From contig NC_049984.1 of the NCBI RefSeq assembly GCF_000003815.2, forward strand, positions 23,982,167-24,029,909: a DNA stretch of 47,743 nucleotides. Reading direction: 5' to 3'. The translations under genes were made by a program, and so were the position numbers. Shown in pieces: positions 10,303-21,000 of the stretch. The notes under the pieces are model-generated. The model did not search any database and had not been told where the DNA came from. It worked only from the letters and a program-made list of their open reading frames with translations. The stretch is from Branchiostoma floridae (lineage: Eukaryota > Chordata > Leptocardii > Amphioxiformes > Branchiostomatidae). The first letter of the stretch is position 1, and each line of letters starts with the position of its first letter.

Positions 10303-10699
10303 TACACCTTTCTCACGCGGCGGCCATGATTGATTGAAGACGAGGTCAATGAGGCAAACAGACAAAACTTATTTCTAAAATCAGCTCCCATTTAGTCTTT
10401 CCCCAGAACACACAAAGTTTCACAATATAGGATCAAATAATAAATATTATAACTAGTGTTATACAGCGAAATATGTAGCAATTCAGTCCTGCGTACTGAT
10501 CCCATAAGTCCCTTAAGAGATGCAAAATAAAAACATAATAATGCAAATATTTGACGGACATGCAGCCATTCTCTTTATTGGTCAATTTTGTAATGTCCAT
10601 GCTATCATTGGTTGAACTGCTAATTATGATGGACAGTCTTTTGTTTGCCTCATTGAACTCGTTTTAGATCTATCATGGCCGCCGCGTGAGAAAGGTGTA
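10303..10699. mobile_element. MITE with about 60-bp inverted repeats
   Basis: The left arm CACCTTTCTCACGCGGCGGC continues through CAATGAGGCAAACAGAC; the right arm is the inverse (GTTTGCCTCATTGAAC ... GCCGCCGCGTGAGAAAGGTG). TA stands on both sides and may be the target duplication. No coding capacity. Interior is AT-rich. Confidence 0.8.
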
Positions 10700-11811
10700 T
10701 ACTTTGGACACATGCTTTTCAAATCCTGCCGTCTACAAAGATCTACAAAGAGACACAGGTACCTAAATATATAACCTTCAAGGTAAAACGAATATACTTT
10801 CTATATCTAATCTACAATGCAAACCTATGTTGGTTTCATAGCCCGAGGGATATGAAAATAAAACGTTCATGACGCTATGAAAATATTATAAAGTAGATAC
10901 ATTCATGTCTCTTGTTACAACAGAGCCAAACGTCGCATAAACTTCGTCGGCTTTTATCTTTGTAAATATCTCTATGAAGTGAAGTATTCGGTAATACATC
11001 GTAGTACACGTGAAGATAAAAGGAACAATGGGAAAATTATGAATCTAATTCGATTAGATTTAACACAGCTAATGAAGCAGAGTTGGAGGTGTGCTAACCT
11101 GATTAAAAGACGTGGGCTAACATAATGTCCATACCTGGTTACCATAACAACGAAGAAACCTGGGAGCGATGGTTCACCTGTGGTGACGTGCTTGTTTCAC
11201 CTGGCATGAATCTGACGTTACCTAGAGGGAGTGACCTTTGACACGTAAAGCTCATGGGAGGGGGGCGAACCGGGGTGTGTTATACAGTGTTATACAATAT
11301 AAGTAAGAGAAAAAAACACGCTTATTCTGATAAAGTAAAGGTTGGAAGATGGATTTTATCAGCACCAGTCTCTCTCAATAGTCAACCTCTACCGATGATA
11401 ACTATTCTTAGGATGGGGACGGGGGGTGGGGGGTTAGTACTGTTGGGGAGGGGGGAATCAATGTGGTCTCATTACAGACCGAACACTGAGGCACCCACAA
11501 GCCACCGCTATACATATCGGCGGTCTTTAGGACAATATTTCTATCATTACAGCGCGGAAGGTCAGCTCAGTCAAAACCACATTTTGATCGTCTGCGATGC
11601 ATTTCAGCTGCACTACAGTAAGTAACTAAGAGGAAACACCTGCGCAATACCGGGCTTCTGTTCTTATCTAACTTCGAAAGGATCTTTTCATTTCACTGAA
11701 GTATACAGGGATAGTTAGGATAGATCGAGGTAACATTCAAGTTAACACTAAAATGATCTTTTTAAAACTAGCATTAGTGTAAGAGGAGGAAACCGCCGTT
11801 TCTTACATCTT
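10700..11811. other. Intergenic, no gene seen
   Basis: Unique-looking AT-rich sequence with a G-rich patch around 11255-11460. A 123-codon open frame at 11254-11625 has no recognisable similarity and no codon pattern that stands out. Confidence 0.4.
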
Positions 11812-12353
11812 CCGCCCCATGTAAAGTGTCGTACCTGAGCCATATTTACCACACTCCCCATGTAAAGTGTCGTGCCTGAGCCATATTTACCACACGCCCC
11901 ATGTAAAGTGTCGTGCCTGAGCCATATTTACCACACGCCCCATGTAAAGTGTCGTGCCTGAGCCATATTTACCACACGCCCCATGTAAAGTGTCGTGCCT
12001 GAGCCATATTTACCACACTCCCCATGTAAAGTGTCGTGCCTGAGCCATATTTACCACACTCCCCATGTAAAGTGTCGTGCCTGAGCCATATTTACCACAC
12101 GCCCCATGTAAAGTGTCGTGCCTGAGCCATATTTACCACACTCCCCATGTAAAGTGTCGTGCCTGAGCCATATTTACCACACGCCCCATGTAAAGTGTCG
12201 TGCCTGAGCCATATTTACCACACGCCCCATGTAAAGTGTCGTGCCTGAGCCATATTTACCACACGCCCCATGTAAAGTGTCGTGCCTGAGCCATATTTAC
12301 CACACGCCCCATGTAAAGTGTCGTGCCTGAGCCATATTTACCACACTCCCCAC
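11812..12353. repeat. 41-bp minisatellite
   Basis: About thirteen highly uniform copies of a 41-bp unit containing CCCCATGTAAAGTGTCGTGC and CTGAGCCATATTTACCACAC. Units differ mainly at one G/T position (ACGCCCC or ACTCCCC). Confidence 0.97.
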
Positions 12354-12372
12354 ATTGGCTGTTCTAAAGCCT

Positions 12373-12764
12373 CAGGCTACAGGTGAAATCCGCAGCGCGA
12401 CTGCTGGTGACTACGAGGGGTGATCAAAAAGTTCTCGGCCTCACCCAGAAACAATAAGCACAACTCAAATTTTGAGGCACTACTTCATAGTGTGGAGCCT
12501 TTTATCAACATTACAATTCACACCACTTTTTTCTCGCCACTTACCTTCTGATTTGCAAAAAACGAATGCCTGTAAAGTAATGACTGCAATGATTTGAAAT
12601 TTGGCGGATATTGATAAAAGGCTCCATACAATGAAGTTGTGTCTCAAACTCAATCTGAGTTGTGCTTGTTATTTCTAGGTGAAGCCGAGAACTTATTGAT
12701 CACCCCTCGTAAGTGTGGTCAGGCTGTCAGGGCGGACTGTCGGCGCCACATCGTCCTCTGCCTG
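12373..12764 (+). pseudogene. Possible exon interrupted by a MITE
   Basis: If the MITE and one TA are set aside, an open stretch of about 30 codons runs across the insertion point (VKSAARLLV before it, CGQAVRADCRRHIVLCL after it) to a strong GTGAGT donor at 12765. I do not recognise the family. It may be a broken exon of an otherwise lost gene, or chance. Confidence 0.25.
12414..12709. mobile_element. Mariner-like MITE with TA target duplication
   Basis: Begins CGAGGGGTGATCAAAAAGTT and ends as the inverse CTTATTGATCACCCCTCG, flanked by TA on each side (12412-12413 and 12710-12711). The arms are similar for about 110 bp (for example GGAGCCTTTTATCAA on both), so the element is nearly a full palindrome. 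The TIR and TA duplication fit the Tc1/mariner superfamily. It interrupts a possible exon. Confidence 0.85.
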
Positions 12765-13207
12765 GTGAGTACCGACTGGATGGTTTAACTAAATATGAAT
12801 CACTTTTACATAGGGCTATATCATTGATCTGTAGACAGTGTCAAACATACCTTATTTCTCCACTTGGTTTTAAACAATAAGTATAGAAAGAAAAAAAACA
12901 GCTGTCGCGAATCTTAATTAGTACCCTTCACCTTTCTGATCCGTCTAGATACATGGCCTCCGTCAGGTCATTACTCAAACAAACAAACAAACAAACAAAC
13001 AAACATAAGAGGAATATCATTGGGTTTACACGTTGATGTGCATAACACTGATTTTCATTGGTCGTATCGTCGCTGTGATGATGCTTGGCGTTGGGTATTT
13101 TGTCTGCATCACATGGTTTACTTGTATACTTCATGTGTTTACTTGATAATGCCGTCCTATCCTTTTATCTTGAGCTACTCGCGTAGTTCATGTGCTTCTT
13201 TCATTTA
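12765..13207. other. Intergenic with (CAAA)n run
   Basis: No gene seen. A short CAAA/AAAC array lies near 12977-13004. Confidence 0.5.
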
Positions 13208-13388
13208 GTGATGTGACATCATTAAGTTACCGATGCGACATCATTTAGTTACCGATGCAACATCATTTAGTTACCGATGCAACATCATTTAGTTACCGAT
13301 GCGACATCATTTAGTTACCGATGCGACATCATTTAGTTACCGATGCAACATCATTTAGTTACCGATGCGACATCATTTAGTTACCGAT
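13208..13388. repeat. 22-bp minisatellite
   Basis: About eight copies of ACATCATTTAGTTACCGATG plus two bases (CA or CG). Confidence 0.95.
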
Positions 13389-13684
13389 GAAAATCATACA
13401 AGTTATGGCTAGAAAGGGCTAAAATTGTGACGGGTGCCGTGGTAATTCTCATAAAGATATGAACAGAAGTACTAGTTTTGTGTTCTATATATGTCATACC
13501 TTGGCCATGATATCGCTCGGTATGGCTGTCTTGGATTATCTCACGGGGTTCTAATGTTATCACATGGGTTCCATAGAATCATTCGAACGCACTACGCGTG
13601 TGCGGAGGTTAGAATTGTGGCTGTTGCATTTTTTGTTCGACACCAAATGTGCGTGCGTAACGTTAGACAAACGTTATTTGTAAG

Positions 13685-14732
13685 GCCCCCTTTCCACTTG
13701 ACGGCGCTCTCACGGCGCTCTCGCTGCGATGGAAAATTGGTCAGGGCGCAGTGAGAGCGCCGCGACGCCGGAAAAAGCTGCTCTAGTGGAATCTCTCCGG
13801 CGACCCCAGCGCGCTCTCACCGCGACCAAAAACTCAGCATCTTTTTATGAGCTAGCAAAGATTCAACGAATTTCAGAGATAAAGAACGAATCTTTTGACG
13901 TTTAGTGTATTTTGGTATCTTTGAAGTCATCCTTTTACGTGTTATATAACATTCAAAGTATAAAGTCAAGGCTGTAATCAAATCCAATTTTGGTCACTGT
14001 ACAGTCACTCAGCCTGAAATATACACGTTTGTCTTACTGTTTTTTCTTAATCTGTCATATAGCTTGTTCAGCATAAATTTCTTTATCATGCCACGTTATT
14101 GGTGTAAATCATACAACACTGAAACACTTCAATTTAATTGAAAATGGGACTTCAATAATCTAACTGTACAGATGGAGAACAAGAAAACCTAATGTCATTA
14201 TGTTGAAATTAAAAAATTTAGTTGAGAAATGATAAACCTTTGTTTCTTAAACCTTGCTTATTCCAACTCAGTTTGTTTAATTGTTCGTCACCGGCACATT
14301 TTGGACATTTCTCCGCTTTCTGTATATGTCAACTATACTTCTTCATAAACTGCAGGTGAGAGCGCAGAGAGAGCGCGATGAGAGCGCCGTCCTAGCTAAA
14401 TTGATATCATAAACCACTGTTGAGACCTTTTGCGCTCACCGCGCTCGCTGTGCGCTCTCTTGGCGCTCACGGCGCTCGCTGTGCGCTCTCTTGGCGCTCT
14501 CTCTGCGCTCATCGGTGGATCGCCGTCCACGGCGCTCTCACGGCGACTGTTTTGAGCAGGTTCAAAACAGTCGCGGTGGTGATGGCGACCATGGCGACCA
14601 TGGCGTTCCCACCGCGCTCTCTTCGCGCTCTCATGGCGACCTTGGCGATCCCACCGCGCTCTCACCGCACTCTCCCCAATTTGAGGTCGCAGAGAGAGCG
14701 CCGCGAGAGCGCCGTCCTAGTGGCAAGGGGGT
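13685..14732. mobile_element. About 1-kb TIR element of the GGCGCTCTC family
   Basis: The left end CCCCCTTTCCACTTGACGGC, and the inverse of the right end CCCCCTTGCCACTAGGACGG, both run into GCGCTCTC repeats ending at CTGCGA. The arms agree over about 45 bp. The right third is packed with GCGCTC subterminal repeats and contains a perfect 12-bp hairpin (CGACTGTTTTGA ... TCAAAACAGTCG, 14545-14574). The interior is AT-rich without a transposase. The target duplication is unclear. Confidence 0.75.
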
Positions 14733-15030
14733 ATAATTGAATAACAGTTTTTTTTAGCTTTCCTGCATAAACCTTAAGCTTTCTCATGACACTTGAAAAA
14801 AGTAACTTAATTGAGGATGAACAAGAGTTTATCAACTGGATTTTTACAACGGATGTGGGAAAAGGAGTGAGCGGGAAAACGGAGAAATCCGATAAACTGA
14901 CATGTCGGTACCATCGGTTTCGCAGGCACGTTGTCTGTGCGAATGCCGGAGGTTACCGCCCCCCTCCCATTGTTTCTCCCCCAAAAGGCGTCACAAACAA
15001 CCCCTATAAAGACATTAGCTGCTGTGGTCT

Positions 15031-16510
15031 ACCGAAAGTGCGAAAAGGAACGAAAAGGAGCGAAAAGGAACGAAAAGGAACGAGGTATGAAGCAAACTAA
15101 AATAAAATCAATGAGAATATAACGAACCGGTACTGCGGGCGTTAGAAGTCTATGAAACGTGTTTTATTTTACGCAGAATTTGGCAATATCAAATTTTTAC
15201 GGGGCTGTTTTAGGCTGTTGTGTTTGTGTGGCTAAATTATTCTCTGAAGATCAGCGAAATACAAGGAAACATAACTGAGATAAGACAGTAAGGACTAAAA
15301 TTCAGTTACTGGTGGGTGATGGATAAATATCGATTAACATACATTTTCAGAATGAGGCAAGATTGTAGCGTTGTTGTTGTACTTGGGTGGCTTCTGTTCT
15401 CCCAAGATAGGAGCGCCGCATGCAAATGACCTGCGATTGTTTACGTCTAATAGAAGTCCGGTCAGGAAGGATATGCTAATAAACTGCTGCCCCACGTGCA
15501 TGACAGCCCCCTTCAACAGAGCCCACAACATGGGTTTCTGGAGACTGGAGACATATCTTCTTGCTCGTTCACGACTAAAGAAAAGCTGTGAAAGGATAAA
15601 CAGTATACATTGTACCAGGGAGTTTTCTTCACGTTGTACCATGAATATTAATCATTTTGCGGGAAGAAATGGCCAACGTGAGGAATTTGTGCAAAGGATA
15701 TTGGGAAACTACGGAGAGATCTGGCGGGCGACTCACGTCTCCCGTGCAGGTTCGGCAGAAAAAGTCTTTGGAACCAGGCCTCAAATTGAAATCAACGCGG
15801 TGTCCCGATTGCCCGGGGCCACTTATAATTTAGGCCGCGACCACTAGAAAACGACTTTGTGACATTTTTGGGCCCGTAGAAAAATAACCTCCCCCAGAAT
15901 GTCAACCCGTCAAACTTTTTTTTAGCGCGTTATTAAGGGGTTTTCACCCCCCCCCCCCCCCCCCCATTTGATCTGTGACAGCCCGCGTGGGAACCCGGGA
16001 CGCACTGATTCGTTACTCCGCCCATCGCCTTTGATTTGCATTTAGCTATTTCCACGCGTGCACTTTCCCGCCGGTTCGCCGTTGAACCATTGGAGCTCTA
16101 GGAATTTCGTGGAACAAGCCACAAAATTCAAATATAAAGTCCGTTTCAAATGCATTTGCCGATCACAGTACCGTTATCTTATATTCCCATCGATTTTATT
16201 TCAATTTGCTTCATACTTCGTTCCTTTTCGTTCCTTTTCGCACTTTCGGTACATTCCTTTTCGTTACTTTTCGTTCCTATCCAATCTTTTCGTTCCTTTT
16301 CGCACTTTCGGTACTTTCCTTTTCGTTACTTTTCGTTCCTATCCAATCTTTTCGTTCCTTTTCGCACTTTCGGTACTTTCCTTTTCGTTACTTTTCGTTC
16401 CTATCCAATCTTTTCGTTCCTTTTCACACTTTCGGTACTTTCCTTTTCGTTCCTTTTCACACTTTCGGTACTTTCCTTTTCGTTCCTTCTCGCACTTTCG
16501 GTACACCGTG
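15031..16510. mobile_element. Large inverted-repeat element
   Basis: The left arm at about 15031-15175 (ACCGAAAGTGCGAAAAGGAA, then GTATGAAGCAAACTAAAATA) is the inverse of sequence at about 16110-16250 (TTTCAATTTGCTTCATACTTC, then CGCACTTTCGGTAC). Similarity decays inward around GGTACTG and TATGAAACG. The interior includes an unrecognised 158-codon open frame (15371-15847), a poly-C run at 15949-15965 and a CpG-rich stretch. It could be a non-autonomous DNA transposon. No superfamily signature is visible. Confidence 0.55.
16220..16505. repeat. 62-bp minisatellite at the right arm of the inverted repeat
   Basis: Units with CCAATCTTTTCGTTCCTTTT then CGCACTTTCGGTACTTTCC at a 62-bp period (CCAATC at about 16281, 16343, 16405). 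The left arm holds only a short form of the same words, so the array grew on one side only. Confidence 0.85.
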
Positions 16511-17395
16511 TGCCATGGCTACTTGGACAAGAGAAATCCTAATCATCGTGATTATTTAGGAATCAAATGCCTATTGAAAAACAAACCAGCTTTGCTATTA
16601 CATGAACAATGTAATTCTAACCTGTGATAGTCTCCTGAGAGCACCGAGTTTACCTTGAGCTTCTTCTTGTGTGCTTCCTGTGCAGTAGTCGAACAGGTAA
16701 GAGGCAGGTGACTGGGTTTACCTGGTTCTATAGGGAATCAGGACGAGGGGAATCCCCAAATAATGCTGACTAATCACAGCCTGCCTTTTCATGAAATTCC
16801 CAGTGACTCACACATCTATTTATAGAAATGGGATTTTGGCAGTTCCAGAATTTTGAACATACAGTAGAGAGACTCTTTTCCTTAGACTTAGGGAGTAACT
16901 CAGTAAAAAAGCAGTACAAGAGTCACAAAGTTTTCATGCTATAATATGTTTACTGCACCAGTTTATTAGGAATGTTAGATTTCCATCTTTTTCAATAAAT
17001 GACATATTAAGACGCTTTATGATATCTAAAATTCATATCACATCTTGGGGAAACTGACAATATACAGTACAATTACACTTCGTGTTTGGGTGGAACTTTA
17101 CAGTATCAATTATGCTTTGTTGGACAAGAAGTAAATACTTTAATCCTGAGGTGCGCTGTTCTAATTATACCTATGCATTGTTACATGTTACTGACAAAGT
17201 CATTTTATGTGTAACTCTTTCTGATCACCACCACAGCATTTCTTGGCTTGTCTCTCAACAGTTCAACAGTTCTCTAGTATCAATTTTATAATCACTTTAG
17301 ATATTGCACCCAAAGACCCGAAATCCTAACTTTTTTATTTACCACAAAAAAAGAAGATTTAGCATTGGCATAGGATTAAAACAATTTGTATGGGC
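16511..17395. other. Intergenic, no gene seen
   Basis: AT-rich. On the minus strand AATAAA occurs at 17339-17334, about 700 bp beyond the IMPA stop codon, a possible but unproven polyadenylation signal. Confidence 0.35.
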
Positions 17396-17805
17396 GTTGA
17401 TTTGAGATACTCTCGAACGCATGGGTTCTCTGTATAACATACTTGTAGCCTAAAAGAACATTCTTTGATTTGAGATACTCTCGAACGCATGGGTTCTCTG
17501 CATAACATACTTGAAGCTTAAATGAACATTCTTTGATTTCAGATTCTCTTAAAAGCATGGGTTATTTGCATAACATACTTGAAGCCTAGATAAACATTCT
17601 TTGATTTTCTCTTGAAAGTATGGGTTCTCTGCATAACATACTTGAAGCCTAAAAGAACATTCTTTGATTTGAGATACTCTCGAACGCATGGGTTCTCTGC
17701 ATAACATACTTGAAGCCTAAATAAACATTCTTTGATTTAAGATTCTCTTGAAAGCATGGGTGCTCTACATAACATAGCATAACATCAAAGCCTAAATAAA
17801 CATTT
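17396..17805. repeat. 64-68-bp tandem repeat downstream of IMPA
   Basis: Six diverged units containing GATTTGAGATACTCTCGAAC, GCATGGGTTCTCTGCATAAC and ATACTTGAAGCCTAAAAGAA. Unit starts fall near 17399, 17466, 17534, 17602, 17666 and 17734. The array may lie in the 3' untranslated region of the minus-strand IMPA gene. Confidence 0.9.
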
Positions 17806-18053
17806 TGTTTATCAATATTTCTATCTGTATACTGTGGTCTTCAATGGTAATCATACACATCAAAAATGGCAGAAATTAAGTTGTCAAATTGTACAGTATC
17901 TAGATCTGTATCAAAACTTTAGTATCTAGATCTGTATCAAAACTTTAGTAACGGTACTTCTATCATTCTGATCTTACGTTTAGGTACACATCCCTATAGG
18001 CTATACATGTTAAAGAGAACATATTAAGCAAGTCACACTAAAGAACAGCTGAG

Positions 18054-21000
18054 TTAATCTCGCGGAAGTTCCATCTGTGTCAGCCCCTCTGCTATCGTCC
18101 TCGCCAGTTTCTCACTACTCGCACACAGGACACGCCTGGACATCATGTCAAACGGTCCTCCTGCATAGGGAAAATGAAGAAATGTAAGACCTCATAACTC
18201 CATAAAATAATTTTTGTGCATTTCTTATGTCTTAGTTCTACCCATTACAGATCTTAGTGATTCTCCCCTTCTCTTCTTCCCTTCATCAAAATGCCAGCTA
18301 TGTCTCTCTTACATGGCTATAGGGGTAATACAATAAACATCATTCAATGGACTGTGATAGACTCAAAATTTAAAACACATAAGGACTGCAACACATATCA
18401 AAATTTAATCAAATCCCTCAAATGAATCTTGAGTTATAGGCACAAACACACAAATAAAGCAAAAAACAATACTGCCGGCATAGATAAACTTACTTCCAAA
18501 AGGTAATATTGGGCCGGAATATTTTATCCCAAACAATTTGGGCTCCCTAGTGTCCCACACTACTCCCCATTCCTACCTGTGGTGTCCCACACTACTCCCC
18601 ATTCCTACCTGTGGTGTCCAACACTACTCTCACTCCTACCTGTGGCATCCCACACTACTCCCCATTCCTACCTATGGCATCCCACACTACTCCCCATTCC
18701 TACCTATGGCATCCCACACTACTCCCCATTCCTACCTGTGGTGTCCCACACTACTCCCCATTCCTACCTGTGGTGTCCCACACTACTCCCCATTCCTACC
18801 TGTGGTATCCCACACTATTCCCCATTCCTACCTGTGGTATCCCACACTATTCCTTCCTGTGGTGTCCCACACTATTCCCGTGGTGTCCCACACTATTCCT
18901 ACCTTTGGTGATACACACTATTTCTCCCTGTGGTGTCCCACACTTCTCCCCATCCCTACCTGTGGTGTCCCACACTACTCCCCATCCCTACCTGTGGTGT
19001 CCCACACTACTCCCCATTCCTACCTGTGTTGTCCCACACTACTCCCCCATTCCTACCAGTGGTGTCCCACACTACTCCCCATTCCTATCTGTGTTGTCCT
19101 GCACTTCTCCCCATTCCTACCTGTGGTGTCCCACACTACTCCCCATTCCTACCTGTGGTGTCCCACACTACTCACCATTCCTACCTGTGGTGTCCCACAC
19201 TACTCCCCCATTCCTACCAGTGGTGTCCCACACTACTTCCCCATTCGTACCTGTGGTGTCCCACACTACTCCCCCGGCTTCCCTAATGATCAGCGCCCCT
19301 GCAGCGATGTCCCACACGTGAATGCCATACTGGTAGTACAAGTCCCCTCCACCAGTGGCTATCTGGCACATATCCAGAGCTGCCGAACCAAGAAATCTGC
19401 ACCTAAAACAAACAAACAAACAAAAACGAGATGATCCTCACCTGCGGTGTCTAAAATAACCCCGCCTGCCTCTTTTACGACTAAGAACCCTGCGGCTACG
19501 TCCCAGCAGTGGATCCCGAATTCGAAATAAGCGTCCCCACCACCGCAGGCGACATGCGACATGTTAAGTGCAGCGGAGCCCATGGACCGTAACCTGTGGC
19601 ACCCAACACAGAAAAGAGAGGAGATCTGAGTCTTAATAATGAGGAAAGGGGTGAAAGGCAATTAAAAACAAATGGTGCATTTATGCATAATACTATGTGT
19701 GCAATAGAGAGAATGATATGACGAAGTACAGAACTCTAAGCAAGGCTTATGTTATGTCTGCATGAGTATGCTTGTACACAGATAATAATACATCACATTC
19801 CCTTCCCTCTTTTTATTACAATTGGAGAGGTAAAAGCTTCCAATTGCAGGTCAAGACAAAATGGACATATACCTCAATCATTGAGTAATACCACAAATAT
19901 GCATTTATGTCATACCTAGACCATGATAACATTTGATATGGGTGTTCCTGACCACATGACATTTTGGGTTATCATACAAGCTTCTACTTGCATCACACGG
20001 GCTTCCACTGAATGATTCTAATGTGCTTTGCATACAATGAGTGCACTGTTGCCAAAAATTCGAATACAGGATAAAGTTTTAGCAATTTTTCTATACAGGA
20101 TTTGGATGTTGGAATTGACATCGTTACAATTTACCGCACCAAATTTTTGTTGTATTCTATATATTGTACATGTATATAGTAAAATACAAGAACTATGTGC
20201 AATGTACATGTGTTACCCAATAATTATCAACATTTCACAAAAAAACATGCAAAAGACTTACCCATGAGCTGAGTTTTTCTCGTTAAGAAACGAGCCAAGA
20301 TTACTGAAGACAAGATCCATCTTTTCCTTGTCTCTACTGGACCCAAATTCTGAGATGAGTAGGGACTGGCTAAGGTCTGTGGAAATGGAAAGTTTAGAGT
20401 TAGACAAGTCCATTGGCAAGATCTAGGGATGGGTAGGTACAACCATTGGCCTGATTTAGGGATGGGTAGGAACAAAACCTTTTTTGGACCGATCCAGAAA
20501 AATCAGACCTGAAAAAATCAGTAGACCAGTATTTGGACCAATTCGAAAATGAATAGATGATACCAGCAGATATTCACCCATTTTGGGACATACTTCTAGG
20601 AGACAGTGCCAGTCAAAGTTAAGGTCAGTGGCACCAGTACACCTATTTCCAAAAAAATGAATTTCGAGTCTTGATGCATCGGATTATACAACCATAATAT
20701 AATATTATTTTGAATTCCATCAGAAACAAAGTTAACAATTTATGATTGTAATGCTACATACACAATGTACAAGTAGACAGCAAATAACTAAAGAGAACCA
20801 AACCATACCTTCTTGTCCTGATACGTGGATAGGTTTCCCATTCATGAAGGCACCCTTCCCTAGCTGTCCTGTGAACATCTGGTCCAGAATGGCATTGTAA
20901 ACAACACCAACCACAACCTAACATGTACACAAGAAGGGAGGAGCAACATTTTATCACTCATTAAGGCTAAAAATACTTTTTTCTGCATGTAACATTGAAG

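Noticed and set aside
19251-19396. Exon B beginning at the inner acceptor (146 bp)
   Set aside because: The outer acceptor six bases upstream gives 152 bp, equal to exon A, and restores the conserved Arg; kept only as a minor alternative.
18538-19434. 298-codon plus-strand frame rich in HTTPHSYLW repeats
   Set aside because: Antisense reading of the splice-site minisatellite and IMPA exon B.
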